From assembly GCA_001263235.1 (NCBI GenBank), contig LGRD01000030.1, positions 62,001-126,000 on the forward strand: a DNA stretch of 64,000 nt. The letters run 5' to 3'. Made by a program: the position numbers and the translations under genes. Origin of the DNA: Methylibium sp. NZG (GTDB lineage Bacteria > Pseudomonadota > Gammaproteobacteria > Burkholderiales > Burkholderiaceae_C). The notes under the pieces are model-generated. The model made no database searches. It saw only the letters and a program-made list of their open reading frames with translations, and was not told the DNA's origin. The stretch's first letter is position 1; each line of letters opens with the position of its first letter. Below, piece by piece: positions 10,280 to 20,860 of this stretch.

Positions 10280-10302
10280 GTCTTCTATAAGACATAAGTC
10301 TT
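10280..10302. promoter_or_regulatory. Alternating GTCTT/AAGAC sites before aceA
   Basis: Three 5-mers alternate in orientation with 4-base spacers: GTCTT, ctat, AAGAC, ataa, GTCTT. The middle copy can pair with either outer copy. The block overlaps a TATAAG element at 10286-10291 that could be a -10, and lies 80 bp before the aceA start in an AT-rich patch. It looks like an operator that controls aceA; the factor is unknown. Confidence 0.5.
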
Positions 10303-10382
10303 CACACCGCACGGGTTCGCGGCTACGCTTGGGGCAGAGATTTTTGGTTTCTCTTCAGCCTTCAACCCCCAAGGAGCCCTTC

Positions 10383-11681
<1,299 letters not shown>

Positions 11682-11710
11682 AAAGGCGAGGCCCCACAGA
11701 AACGCGCGGA

Positions 11711-11726
11711 CGCCTCCGCGGAGGCG
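11711..11726 (+). terminator. GC palindrome after aceA, possible terminator
   Basis: CGCCTCCGCGGAGGCG is a perfect 16-base palindrome 29 bp after the aceA stop. No T-run follows, so factor-independent termination is uncertain. The 214-bp gap holds no gene that I recognise. Confidence 0.35.
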
Positions 11727-11895
11727 CGCGCGTCTCGTGCGTGTCGCGGACATTGCGCGCAGCGGTGCCGCGGCGCTCATGCAGCCGGTCGCCGCGGGTG
11801 GGTTGAGAGCCTCGACATGGCAGTGGCGGATCGCGTGACTGGGGTTTGAACAGGGAGCGGTATCGCGTATCGTCCCGCATCAACCTCGCCGCGCC

Positions 11896-12357
11896 ATGAC
11901 CGCCGACATCCCCACGCTGCGCCGCATCCTGAAGGACTGCCGCACCATCGCCATCGTCGGCTTGTCCGACCAATGGCATCGGCCCAGCAATTTCGTGGGC
12001 AAGTACTTGCAGCAGCACGGCTACCGCATCGTGCCGGTGAACCCGCGCTACACCGAGGTGCTGGGCGAACGTTGTTATGCCGACCTGCGCGACATCCCGG
12101 TGCCGGTGGACATGGTCGATGTGTTTCGCCGCACCGACGACGTGCTGCCGATCGCGCAGGCCGCGGTGCGCATCGGCGCGAAGTGCCTGTGGCAGCAGAT
12201 CGGCGTCGTGAACGCCGAGGCCGATGCCCTCGTGCGCGCGGCCGGATTGGCGTCGGTGATGGACCGCTGCGTCAAGATCGAGCACGCGCGGCTGTTCGGT
12301 GGGCTGCACTGGGCCGGGGTGAACACGCGCGTCGTGTCGGCGCGGCGGCCGGTCTGA
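11896..12357 (+). CDS. CoA-binding domain protein, YccU type
   Basis: 153 residues with one Rossmann-like CoA-binding fold: CRTIAIVGLSDQWHRPSNF near the start, then VPVNPRYTEVLGE and a late MDRCVKIEHARL. It resembles stand-alone versions of the succinyl-CoA synthetase nucleotide fold, whose exact role is unclear. It is the first gene of a run (CoA-binding protein, sulfhydrylase, acyl-CoA synthetase, hydratase) with gaps of 18, 9 and 4 bp, which fits a link to acyl-CoA metabolism. Confidence 0.85.
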   Translation: MTADIPTLRRILKDCRTIAIVGLSDQWHRPSNFVGKYLQQHGYRIVPVNPRYTEVLGERCYADLRDIPVPVDMVDVFRRTDDVLPIAQAAVRIGAKCLWQQIGVVNAEADALVRAAGLASVMDRCVKIEHARLFGGLHWAGVNTRVVSARRPV

Positions 12358-12375
12358 CAACGACGGACCGGAGCA

Positions 12376-13671
12376 ATGGGCGACCACGCATTCAAACAGG
12401 AAACGCTGGCCCTCCACGCCGGCCAGATCCCCGATTCGAGCACCGGCGCGCGCGCCTTGCCGATCTACCAGACGACGAGTTTCGTGTTCGACAGCGCCGA
12501 CCACGCGGTGTCGCTGTTCAACTTGCAAACATTCGGCAACGTGTACTCGCGCCTGTCGAACCCGACCGTCGCGGCGCTGGAGGAACGCGTCGCCGCACTC
12601 GAAGGCGGCCGCGCTGCGGTGGCGTCGGCGAGCGGCATGGCCGCCGAAGCGATGGCGCTGCTCACGCTGCTGCAGCAGGGCGACCACGTGGTGGCCGCGG
12701 GCGCGCTGTACGGCGGCACGGTGACGATGCTTTCGGTGAACCTGGCGCGCTTCGGCATCACCACCACCTTCGTCGATGCCACGTCGCCGGAGGCGTTTGC
12801 CGCGGCGATGCAACCGAACACACGCGCGGTGTTTGCCGAGACCCTGGGCAACCCGAGCCTGAAGGTGCTCGACATCGCCGCGGTGGCCGACGTGGCGCAT
12901 GCGCATGGCGTGCCGCTGATCGTCGACAACACGGTGCCGTCGCCGTTCCTTTGCAACCCCATCGCGCATGGCGCCGACATCGTCGTGCACTCGGCCACCA
13001 AGTACATCGCCGGCCACGGCACCACGCTGGCTGGCGTGATGGTGGAGCACGGCCAGCCGCGTGGCGCGTTTGCGTGGGACAACGGCAAGTTCCCTGGCAT
13101 GACCGAGCCTTCTCCCGGCTACCACGGCGTGAAGTTCTATGAAACCTTCGGTGACTTCGGCTTCACGATGCGCGCACGCATGGAAAACCTGCGCGTGCAT
13201 GGCGCAGCGCTGTCGCCGCTGGCGGCGTGGCAGGTCTTGCAGGGGCTGGAGACGCTGCCGCTGCGCATGGAGCGGCACTGTGGCAACGCGCTGCGCGTGG
13301 CCGAGTTCTTGCGCGCCGACGCGCGCGTGAGCTGGGTCAACTACCCCGGCCTGCCCGACCACCCGCAGCATGCGCTGCTCAAGCGCCAGATGCGCGGCGC
13401 GTCGGGCCTGCTTGCCTTTGGCGTCAAAGGTGGCCTGGCGCCAGGCGTGAGGTTCATCGAAGCGGCGCAGATGATGAGCCACCTCGTCAACATCGGCGAC
13501 ACGCGCACGCTGATCAGCCACCCGGCCTCCACCACGCACCGGCAGCTCGATGCGCAGCAGCAACTCGCGGCGGGAGTGTTGCCCGACATGATCCGCATCT
13601 CGGTGGGCATCGAGCACATCGACGACATCCTGTGGGACATCGACCAGGCGTTGGCCGCGGCCAGCCGGTGA
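12376..13671 (+). CDS. metY: O-acetylhomoserine sulfhydrylase
   Basis: A 431-residue PLP enzyme of the Cys/Met metabolism family, which makes homocysteine from O-acetylhomoserine and sulfide. The PLP lysine is K209 in VVHSATKYIAGHG. The N-terminal part (ALPIYQTTSFVFDSADHA, NVYSRLSNPT) and the length, longer than the roughly 390-residue cystathionine synthases, point to the MetY type. It sits in an operon with acyl-CoA genes, an unexpected but not rare mixture in Burkholderiales. O-succinylhomoserine as substrate cannot be excluded. Confidence 0.93.
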   Translation: MGDHAFKQETLALHAGQIPDSSTGARALPIYQTTSFVFDSADHAVSLFNLQTFGNVYSRLSNPTVAALEERVAALEGGRAAVASASGMAAEAMALLTLLQQGDHVVAAGALYGGTVTMLSVNLARFGITTTFVDATSPEAFAAAMQPNTRAVFAETLGNPSLKVLDIAAVADVAHAHGVPLIVDNTVPSPFLCNPIAHGADIVVHSATKYIAGHGTTLAGVMVEHGQPRGAFAWDNGKFPGMTEPSPGYHGVKFYETFGDFGFTMRARMENLRVHGAALSPLAAWQVLQGLETLPLRMERHCGNALRVAEFLRADARVSWVNYPGLPDHPQHALLKRQMRGASGLLAFGVKGGLAPGVRFIEAAQMMSHLVNIGDTRTLISHPASTTHRQLDAQQQLAAGVLPDMIRISVGIEHIDDILWDIDQALAAASR

Positions 13672-13680
13672 AGGAGTGCC

Positions 13681-15327
13681 ATGAACATCTATGAGCAGGG
13701 TCTCGACAAGAACGCCGCCAACTTCGTCGCGCTGTCGCCGGTGAGCTTCGTCGAGCGCAGCGCCGAGGTGTTCGGCGACCTGCCGGCGGTGATCCACGGT
13801 GCGCGGCGCTACACCTGGGCGCAGTGCCGCGACCGATCGGCGCGCCTGGTGGCGGCGCTGGCAGGGATCGGCGTGGGCCGCGGTGACACGGTGAGCGCGA
13901 TGCTGCCCAACACGCCGGAGATGGTCGAAGCGCACTACGCCGTGCCGGCCCTCGGCGCGGTGCTGAACCCGCTCAACACCCGGCTCGACCCGCCGTTGCT
14001 GGCCTGGCAGATGAACCACTGCGAGGCGAAGGTGCTGATCACCGACCGCGAGTTCGCGCCGACCATTGCGCAGGCGCTGCGGTTGCTGAAGCAGGAACAC
14101 GGCCGCAGCCTCGTCGTGATCGACGTGTGCGACAGCGAGTACACCGGCCCGGGCGAGCGCGTGGGCGTGCACGAGTACGAAGCCTGGCTCGCCGCCCACG
14201 AGCCCGTGCCGGTGCTGCAAGGCCCGCAGGACGAATGGGACGCGATCGCCGTGAGCTACACCAGCGGCACCACCGGCGACCCGAAAGGCGTGGTCACGCA
14301 CCACCGCGGCGCCTACCTGAACGCGGTGTGCAACGCGGCCACCTGGACCATGCCGAACTTTCCGCGCTACCTGTGGACGCTGCCGATGTTCCATTGCAAT
14401 GGCTGGTGCTTTCCGTGGACGGTGGCGATACTCGGCGGCACGCACGTGTGCCTGCGCAAGGTCGAGGCGCAGGCGATCTTGGACGCGATGCGCGAGCACC
14501 GGGTCGATCACTACTGCGCAGCGCCGATCGTGCACAACCTGCTGATCGCGGCGCCGGCTGCGCTGCGGGAAGGCATCAAGCAGAAGGTGCGCGGCATGGT
14601 CGCGGGTGCTGCGCCGCCGGCAGCGATGATCGAGGGCATGGCGAAGATCGGTTTCGACATCACGCATGTATACGGGCTGACCGAGGTGTACGGACCGGCG
14701 GCGGTGGCCGTCAAACGGGACAGCTGGGCTGCGGAAACGCTGTCCGAGCAGACGCGGCTGAACGGCCGGCAAGGCGTGCGTTACCCGTTGCAGGAAGGCA
14801 TGACGGTGATGGGCGCTGAAGACATGCAACTCACCCCGGCCGACGGCGAGACGATGGGCGAGATCATGTTCCGCGGCAACATCGTGATGAAGGGTTACCT
14901 GAAGAACCCGGCTGCCACCGCCAAGGCCTTCGAAGGCGGCTGGTTCCACACCGGCGACCTGGCGGTGATGGAGCCCGACCGCTACGTCAAGATCAAGGAC
15001 CGCAGCAAGGACATCATCATCTCCGGCGGCGAGAACATCAGCTCGCTCGAAGTGGAAGACGCGCTCTACCGCCACCCCGCGGTGATGGCCTGCGCCGTGG
15101 TCGCGCGGCCCGACCCGAAGTGGGGCGAAACGCCGCTGGCCTTCGTCGAGCTGAAGCCCGAAGCCTCTGTGACGGCCGCCGATTTGGTGGCGCATTGCAA
15201 GGCGCTTCTGGCCGGCTACAAGGTGCCGCGCGAGATTCGTTTTGAGGCGATCCCTAAGACGTCCACCGGCAAGATCCAGAAGTTCACGCTGCGCGAGCGA
15301 GCGAAGTCGCGCAGCGCCTTGGAGTGA
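13681..15327 (+). CDS. Acyl-CoA synthetase (AMP-forming)
   Basis: 548 residues. It activates a carboxylic acid to its CoA thioester through an acyl-AMP. The AMP-binding P-loop is at about residues 192-206 (SYTSGTTGDPKGVV). The A5-like ITHVYGLTEVYGP segment, the hinge GWFHTGDLAVME and the C-terminal lysine in TSTGKIQKF are all present. It resembles the medium-chain/methylmercaptopropionate ligase group, but the chain preference is unknown. Start is 9 bp after metY; enoyl-CoA hydratase follows after 4 bp, supporting a beta-oxidation role. Confidence 0.93.
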   Translation: MNIYEQGLDKNAANFVALSPVSFVERSAEVFGDLPAVIHGARRYTWAQCRDRSARLVAALAGIGVGRGDTVSAMLPNTPEMVEAHYAVPALGAVLNPLNTRLDPPLLAWQMNHCEAKVLITDREFAPTIAQALRLLKQEHGRSLVVIDVCDSEYTGPGERVGVHEYEAWLAAHEPVPVLQGPQDEWDAIAVSYTSGTTGDPKGVVTHHRGAYLNAVCNAATWTMPNFPRYLWTLPMFHCNGWCFPWTVAILGGTHVCLRKVEAQAILDAMREHRVDHYCAAPIVHNLLIAAPAALREGIKQKVRGMVAGAAPPAAMIEGMAKIGFDITHVYGLTEVYGPAAVAVKRDSWAAETLSEQTRLNGRQGVRYPLQEGMTVMGAEDMQLTPADGETMGEIMFRGNIVMKGYLKNPAATAKAFEGGWFHTGDLAVMEPDRYVKIKDRSKDIIISGGENISSLEVEDALYRHPAVMACAVVARPDPKWGETPLAFVELKPEASVTAADLVAHCKALLAGYKVPREIRFEAIPKTSTGKIQKFTLRERAKSRSALE

Positions 15328-15331
15328 CACG

Positions 15332-16138
15332 ATGAGCGATTCCTTGAAGCTTTCCAACGGCCACGTGAACGAGCCGCTCATGCTGTCGCAACGCGACGCG
15401 CGCGGCGTCTTCACGATCACGTTGAACCGCCCGCAGGCGTTCAACGCGCTGTCCGAGGCGATGCTCGCAGCGCTGCACGACGCGCTCGCCGAGGTCGCCC
15501 GCGACGAGGGTGCGCGCGCGGTCGTGCTGGCCGCCGCCGGCAAAGCATTCTGCGCCGGCCACGACCTGAAGGAGATGCGCGCCGAGCCGTCGCTCGCCTA
15601 CTACGAGCGGCTCTTCGCGCATTGCACGAAAGTGATGCTGGCGGTGCAGCAACTGCCGGTGCCGGTGGTCGCCAAGGTGCACGGCATCGCGACCGCCGCC
15701 GGCTGCCAGTTGGTTGCGATGTGCGATCTGGCGGTGGCTGCGAACACCGCGAGGTTTGCCGTGAGCGGCGTCAACTATGGGCTCTTCTGCTCGACACCGA
15801 GCGTGGCGCTGTCACGCAATCTGAGCCGCAAGGCGGCGTTCGAGATGCTGGTGACGGGTGACTTCATCAGCGCTGAGGAAGCAATGGCCAAAGGCCTGGT
15901 GAACCGCGTGGCAGTGCCGGATTCGCTCGACGCGGAGGTCGAGCGCCTGCTCGCCAGCATCGTCGCCAAGCCGCGTGTGGCGGTGGCAATGGGCAAGCAG
16001 TTGTTCTACCGGCAGCTGGAGACGGGCATCGCCGCCGCTTACGACGACGCGGGTCAGACGATGGCCTGCAACATGATGGACGAGGCGGCGCTGGAGGGCG
16101 TGCAGGCGTTCATCGAGAAGCGCAAGCCGAGGTGGTGA
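15332..16138 (+). CDS. Enoyl-CoA hydratase/isomerase family protein
   Basis: 268 residues of crotonase fold. The oxyanion-hole segments are AFCAGHDLKEM near residue 72 and GIATAAGCQLVAMCDLAV near residue 120. The family normally hydrates trans-2-enoyl-CoA in beta-oxidation. The KAFCAGHDLKEM form resembles the ECHDC3-like subgroup, whose members are less well characterised. The frame is open upstream inside the synthetase gene, but MSDSLKLSNG at 15332 is preferred by position. It is convergent with the ETF-QO gene. Confidence 0.88.
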   Translation: MSDSLKLSNGHVNEPLMLSQRDARGVFTITLNRPQAFNALSEAMLAALHDALAEVARDEGARAVVLAAAGKAFCAGHDLKEMRAEPSLAYYERLFAHCTKVMLAVQQLPVPVVAKVHGIATAAGCQLVAMCDLAVAANTARFAVSGVNYGLFCSTPSVALSRNLSRKAAFEMLVTGDFISAEEAMAKGLVNRVAVPDSLDAEVERLLASIVAKPRVAVAMGKQLFYRQLETGIAAAYDDAGQTMACNMMDEAALEGVQAFIEKRKPRW

Positions 16139-16142
16139 TTCG

Positions 16143-16313
16143 CTCCCTCGCCCCTTTGGGGAGAGGGCTGGGGGCGAGGCGCGGCTTTCGAGGCGCATGC
16201 GCCGAGCCCGTCGAGCGGCAGCGGCCTGCAAGCCGCTGCGCGCACTGCAAGTGAGGGGCCGCGCGCGCAACGGTGTTGCCCTCACCCCCACCCTCTCCCA
16301 GGGGGAGAGGGAG
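16143..16313. repeat. Long inverted repeat between convergent genes
   Basis: The arms 16143-16179 and 16279-16313 are near-complementary purine/pyrimidine-rich blocks: CTCCCTCGCCCC...GGGGGCGAGG against CCTCACCCCC...GAGAGGGAG. Each arm also folds on itself (CCCCTTTGGGG; CTCTCCCAGGGGGAGAG). About 100 bp lie between. It fills almost the whole gap between the hydratase and ETF-QO stops, so it may serve as a two-way terminator or be a mobile miniature repeat. Confidence 0.6.
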
Positions 16314-16318
16314 TAAGG

Positions 16319-18004
16319 CTACATCCCGCTGTAATTCGGCCCGCCGCCCCCCTCAGGCGTGACCCACACGATGTTCTGCGTCGGGTCCTTGATGTCGCAG
16401 GTCTTGCAGTGCACGCAGTTCTGCGCGTTGATCTGCAAGCGGTCCGAGCCATCCGCGGTCTTGACGTACTCGTAAACGCCGGCTGGGCAGTAGCGGCTCT
16501 CGGGCCCGGCGTACTTTGCCAAGTTCACGCCGACGGGAATCGACGCATCCTTCAAGGTCAGGTGCGCCGGCTGGTGCTCTTCGTGGTTGGTGTTGCTGAT
16601 GAACACGCTGCTCAACTTGTCGAAGGTCAGCTTGCCGTCGGGCTTGGGGTAGTCGATCTGCGGGCAGTTGGCCGCGGGTTTGAGCTTGGCGTGGTCGGGC
16701 ACGGCGTTGTGCACGGTCCACGGCGGTGCCTTGACGCCGAGCTTGGGCAACAGCCACAGCTCGATGCCGTTCATCACCGACGACAGATAGAGCCCCTTCT
16801 TCATCCACTGCTTGGTGTTGCGCGAGGCTTGCAGTTCGTCGTGCAGCCAGCTCTGCTCGAAGGCCTGCGGATAAGCGTTCAGCTCGTCGTGGCGGCGGTC
16901 TTGCACCACCGCGTCGAAGGCGGCTTGCGCGGCGAGCATGCCGGTCTTCATCGCCGCATGGCTGCCCTTGATGCGCGCGAAGTTCAGGAAGCCCGCGTCG
17001 CAGCCGACCAGCGCGCCACCGGGGAACACCGTTTTGGGCAGGCTCATCAGCCCGCCGCAAGTGATGGCGCGCGCGCCGTAGCCGATGCGTTTGGCGCCCG
17101 CCAGGCAGGCGCTGATGGCAGGGTGCGTCTTCCAGCGCTGCATCTCCTCGAACGGGCTCAGCCACGGGTTGCTGTACTCCAGGCCGGTGATGAAGCCGAG
17201 CGTGACCTTGTTGTCCTCCAGGTGGTACAGGAAGCCGCCGCCGTAGGTGCCGGCGTCCATCGGCCAGCCCAGCGTGTGCACCACGTGGCCGGGGCGCGCG
17301 AGTGCGGGGTCGATTTCCCACAGCTCCTTGATGCCGATCGCGTAGGTCTGCGGGTCGCGGCCGGCATCGAGCTTGAAGCGTTCGATGAGCTGCTTGCCCA
17401 GGTGCCCACGAGATCCTTCCGCGAAGATCGTGTACCGACCGTGCAGCTCCATGCCGAGCTGGAAGTTGTCGCCCGGCTCGCCGTCCTTGCCCACGCCGAG
17501 GTTGCCAGTGGCCACGCCCTTGACCGAGCCGTCGGCGTTGTACAGCACCTCGGCCGCAGAGAAGCCGGGGAAGATTTCCACACCCAGGCCTTCAGCCTGC
17601 TGCCCCAGCCAGCGCACCACGTTGCCGAGGCTGACGATGTAGTTGCCTTCGTTGTGCAGCGCTTTCGGTATCAGGAACTGCGGCGTGCTGAGCTTGCCGC
17701 TGCGGCCGAGGAACAGCATCTCGTCGCCCGTGACGGGCTGGTTCAACGGCGCGCCGAGCTCCTTCCAGTTCGGCAACAGTTCGGTCAACGCACGCGGGTC
17801 CATGATCGCGCCGCTCAGGATGTGCGCGCCGGGCTCGGAGCCCTTCTCCAGCACGACCACCGACACATCCTTGCCTTGTTCGGCCGCAAGCTGCTTGACG
17901 CGGATGGCCGTGGCCAAGCCACCGGGGCCGGCGCCGACCACCACGACGTCGTACTCCATGGCCTCGCGCGGGCCGTATTTTTCGAGGATGACGTCGGGGC
18001 TCAT
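16319..18004 (-). CDS. Electron transfer flavoprotein-ubiquinone oxidoreductase
   Basis: 561 residues, matching ETF-QO. It passes electrons from reduced ETF to ubiquinone at the membrane, linking acyl-CoA dehydrogenases to respiration. The FAD motif VVVGAGPGGLAT is at about residues 21-32. A C-terminal ferredoxin-like segment carries the 4Fe-4S cysteines, with CVHCKTCDIKDPTQNI near residue 530 and an upstream cysteine in RYCPAGVYEY. The end, EGGGGPNYSGM, is typical. It sits opposite the acyl-CoA operon, consistent with fatty acid oxidation. Confidence 0.96.
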   Translation of the reverse strand: MSPDVILEKYGPREAMEYDVVVVGAGPGGLATAIRVKQLAAEQGKDVSVVVLEKGSEPGAHILSGAIMDPRALTELLPNWKELGAPLNQPVTGDEMLFLGRSGKLSTPQFLIPKALHNEGNYIVSLGNVVRWLGQQAEGLGVEIFPGFSAAEVLYNADGSVKGVATGNLGVGKDGEPGDNFQLGMELHGRYTIFAEGSRGHLGKQLIERFKLDAGRDPQTYAIGIKELWEIDPALARPGHVVHTLGWPMDAGTYGGGFLYHLEDNKVTLGFITGLEYSNPWLSPFEEMQRWKTHPAISACLAGAKRIGYGARAITCGGLMSLPKTVFPGGALVGCDAGFLNFARIKGSHAAMKTGMLAAQAAFDAVVQDRRHDELNAYPQAFEQSWLHDELQASRNTKQWMKKGLYLSSVMNGIELWLLPKLGVKAPPWTVHNAVPDHAKLKPAANCPQIDYPKPDGKLTFDKLSSVFISNTNHEEHQPAHLTLKDASIPVGVNLAKYAGPESRYCPAGVYEYVKTADGSDRLQINAQNCVHCKTCDIKDPTQNIVWVTPEGGGGPNYSGM

Positions 18005-18114
18005 GGGGCAGGTCCGGGGGGTGCGTGGGGAGGCGCGATTGTATCGAGCGCACCGCGTGCGACGGGCGCGCCGACCGGTGTCGCCCCGCGCTCAGTCGCC
18101 GCGAGCCGAGCGCG

Positions 18115-19242
18115 TCAACGCATGCCGAACGGCACCTTGGCGAACAGTTTGGCGTGTTCGCGCGGTGCGGCGCGGCCGTACTGCGGCGGCGGCGCGATCT
18201 CGCCGCCGAGCTCGGCCGCCGCATGCCACACCCAGCGCGGGTTCCACAGCATGCCGCGACCGATCGCCACCAGGTCGGCGCGACCACTGGCGACGATCTC
18301 TTCGGCCATGCGTGGCTCGGTGATCAGGCCGACGGCGACGCTCGGCAGCCCGGTGGCTTCGCGCACCGCCTGCGCAAAGTGCGCCTGGTAGGCCGGCCCG
18401 AGGGTGATCTTCTGCTCGCCCGAGATGCCACCCGACGACGCGTCGATCCAGTCGCAACCGCGGGCTTTCAGCTCGGCGGCCAGGCGAAGCGTCTGAGGCA
18501 GCGTCCAACTGTCGCGCCCGGTGTGTTCCAGGCAGTCGCTGCACGACACGCGCACGCCCAGCGGCTTGTGCGCCGGCCAGGCCCGGCGCACCGCGTCGAA
18601 CACCGCCAGCGGCAGCCGCATGCGGTTCTCCGGCGAGCCGCCGTAGGCATCGGTGCGGTGGTTCGACACCGGCGACAGGAACTCGTGCAGCAGGTAGCCG
18701 TGCGCGCAGTGCAGTTCGATCGCGTCGAGCCCCAGCCGCTCGGCGCGCACCGTGGCTGCGGCGAACTGGGCGACCACGGCGTCGATGTCGGCCTGCGTCA
18801 TCACGCGAGGCGCTGCCTCTTCAGGTCGGTGGGGCAACGCCGACGGCGCCATGCCGACCCAACCGCCGTGCTCCGGCGCGATCAACATGCCGCGGTGCCA
18901 CGGGGCGGCGCTCGACGCCTTGCGGCCGGCGTGCGCGAGCTGAATGCCGAGGGCGGTGTTGGCGTGTGGGCGCACGGCGTTCAGCACGCGCTTGAGGGCC
19001 GCCTCGTTCGCGTCGTTCCACAAGCCCAGGCAGGCTGAGGTGATGCGCGCTTCCTCGGCGACCGCGGTGGCCTCGATCAGCACCAGGCCCGCCGCACTCT
19101 GCGTCATGCTGCCGAGATGCATCACATGCCAGTCGGTCGCGCTGCCGCGGTCTGCCGAGTACTGGCACATCGGCGAGACGACGACGCGGTTGGCAAGCAG
19201 GAGTTGGCGGAGTTGAAGAGGCTGGAACAGCGCAGGGGTCAT
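18115..19242 (-). CDS. NADH:flavin oxidoreductase, old yellow enzyme family (YqjM/XenA type)
   Basis: 375 residues, FMN-binding TIM barrel. The YqjM-class cysteine is C26 in VVSPMCQYSAD, and the His pair and flavin loop appear in ELHCAHGYLLHEFLSP and YGGSPENRMRLPL. The family reduces activated C=C bonds or nitro/quinone compounds with NAD(P)H. The natural substrate is unknown. The frame extends upstream to 19365, but MTPALFQPLQLRQ at 19242 is the family start. It is divergent from the SDR gene. Confidence 0.92.
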   Translation of the reverse strand: MTPALFQPLQLRQLLLANRVVVSPMCQYSADRGSATDWHVMHLGSMTQSAAGLVLIEATAVAEEARITSACLGLWNDANEAALKRVLNAVRPHANTALGIQLAHAGRKASSAAPWHRGMLIAPEHGGWVGMAPSALPHRPEEAAPRVMTQADIDAVVAQFAAATVRAERLGLDAIELHCAHGYLLHEFLSPVSNHRTDAYGGSPENRMRLPLAVFDAVRRAWPAHKPLGVRVSCSDCLEHTGRDSWTLPQTLRLAAELKARGCDWIDASSGGISGEQKITLGPAYQAHFAQAVREATGLPSVAVGLITEPRMAEEIVASGRADLVAIGRGMLWNPRWVWHAAAELGGEIAPPPQYGRAAPREHAKLFAKVPFGMR

Positions 19243-19379
19243 GTCGATGCAGGGGGCGGTGATGCGATGAATCGTGAGCGGCATGCTATCTTGCCGCATG
19301 GTCGCCGAACGAGGCGGCCGGCGGGTCGTGGCGGCCCCACCGCCGACCCCTGAACCCGACAACACGAGGAGCGGAACCC

Positions 19380-20162
19380 ATGAGCTACAACATCGATCTG
19401 TCGGGCCGCGTGGCCCTGGTCACCGGCGCCTCCAGCGGCCTGGGCGAGCAGTTCGCCAAGACGCTGGCCAAGGCCGGCGCGGCGGTGGTGCTGGCCGGCC
19501 GGCGCGTCGAGCGGCTGAAGACGCTGCACGCCGAGATCGAGGCCGGCGGCGGCGACGCCCACGTGGTGCGGCTCGACGTGACCGACCACGACAGCATCAA
19601 GGCCGCGGTAGCGCACGCCGAGACCGAGGTCGGCACGATCGACATCCTCGTCAACAACTCCGGCGTCAGCACCACGCAGAAGTTGGTCGACGTGACCGAA
19701 GACGACTACGACTTCATCTTCGACACCAACACCAAGGGCGCTTTCTTCGTGGCGCAAGAGGTGGGCAAGCGCATGCTGGCGCGTGCCAAGGGCTCGGCGC
19801 CAGGCACCTTTACTGGCGGGCGCATCGTCAACATCGCGTCGATGGCCGGCGTGCGCGTGCTGTCGCAGATCGGCGTGTACTGCATGAGCAAGGCCGCGGT
19901 GGTGCACATGACGCGCGCGATGGCGCTGGAGTGGGGCAAGTTCGGCATCAATGTGAACGCGCTGTGCCCCGGCTACATCGACACCGAGATCAACCACCAA
20001 CACTGGAAGACCGACGCCGGCAAGCGCCTCATCGACATGCTGCCGCGCAAGCGCGTCGGCCAGCCGCACGACCTGGACTCGACGCTGATGATGCTGGTGG
20101 CCAACGAGAGCCACTTCATCAACGGCGCGGTGATCCAGGCGGACGATGGGTTTGCGATCTGA
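19380..20162 (+). CDS. Short-chain dehydrogenase/reductase
   Basis: 260 residues of the classical SDR fold. The cofactor loop is TGASSGLG (residues 15-22), with NNSG at 92-95, and the catalytic set S154, Y167, K171 in GVYCMSKAA. Arginines R41/R42 after the second strand suggest NADP preference. The substrate is unknown. A ribosome site, GAGGAGCGG, precedes the ATG. It may be co-transcribed with the YceH gene 12 bp downstream. Confidence 0.93.
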   Translation: MSYNIDLSGRVALVTGASSGLGEQFAKTLAKAGAAVVLAGRRVERLKTLHAEIEAGGGDAHVVRLDVTDHDSIKAAVAHAETEVGTIDILVNNSGVSTTQKLVDVTEDDYDFIFDTNTKGAFFVAQEVGKRMLARAKGSAPGTFTGGRIVNIASMAGVRVLSQIGVYCMSKAAVVHMTRAMALEWGKFGINVNALCPGYIDTEINHQHWKTDAGKRLIDMLPRKRVGQPHDLDSTLMMLVANESHFINGAVIQADDGFAI

Positions 20163-20174
20163 GCCGCTGACGCA

Positions 20175-20840
20175 ATGAGCTTGCGACCGCTGTCGTTGTT
20201 GGAAGCCCGCGTGCTGGGCGTGCTGATCGAGAAGGCCCACACCGTGCCCGACAGCTACCCGCTGTCACTCAACGCGCTGGCGATGGGCTGCAACCAGAAG
20301 ACCGCCCGCGACCCGGTGTTGAATGCCACCGACTCCGAAGTGCAGCTCACCGTCGATGCGCTGAAGGCGCTGCACCTGGTGTTCGAGTCGAGCGGCTCGC
20401 GTGTCAGTCGGTATGAGCACAACCTCGGGCGGGCGCTGGCCTTGCCGTCGCAATCGGTTGCGCTGCTCGCCGTGCTGATGTTGCGCGGGCCGCAAACGGT
20501 CAGCGAACTGCGCGCCAACAGCGACCGGCTGCACCGCTTTGCCGACCTGTCCTCGGTCGAGGCCTTTCTCGACGAGTTGGCCGCGCGCAGCGAAGAGAAG
20601 GGCGGCCCGCTGGTGCTCAAGCTGGCGCGGGCGCCCGGTGCGCGCGAGCCGCGCTGGGCGCAGCTGTTGTGCGGGCCGGTCGATGCGGCGGCATTCGCGG
20701 TGTCGGCGCAGAGCGACGACTTTGTTGCGGCGAGTGAGCTGGCAGCCTTGAAATCGCACCAGACCGCCTTGCAAGGCGAAGTGAACGAATTGCGGGCGCT
20801 GGTCGAGCGGCTCTACAGCGAACTGGGCGTGGCCCGCTGA
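20175..20840 (+). CDS. YceH family protein (DUF480)
   Basis: 221 residues. The family opening is clear: LSLLEARVLGVLIEKAHTVPDSYPLSLNAL, followed by MGCNQKTARDPV. It contains two winged-helix-like repeats and a C-terminal coiled-coil-like segment (ALKSHQTALQGEVNELRALVERLYSEL, broken here only by normal heptads). Its function is poorly known; some homologues affect flagella or virulence. Followed 20 bp later by a thioesterase. Confidence 0.9.
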   Translation: MSLRPLSLLEARVLGVLIEKAHTVPDSYPLSLNALAMGCNQKTARDPVLNATDSEVQLTVDALKALHLVFESSGSRVSRYEHNLGRALALPSQSVALLAVLMLRGPQTVSELRANSDRLHRFADLSSVEAFLDELAARSEEKGGPLVLKLARAPGAREPRWAQLLCGPVDAAAFAVSAQSDDFVAASELAALKSHQTALQGEVNELRALVERLYSELGVAR

Positions 20841-20860
20841 TCCGACAAGGGAACAACGCA

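Noticed and set aside
16409-18391. Long plus-strand frame of 660 codons
   Set aside because: Antisense to the ETF-QO gene, which has complete family motifs. Low-complexity composition and no recognisable domain.
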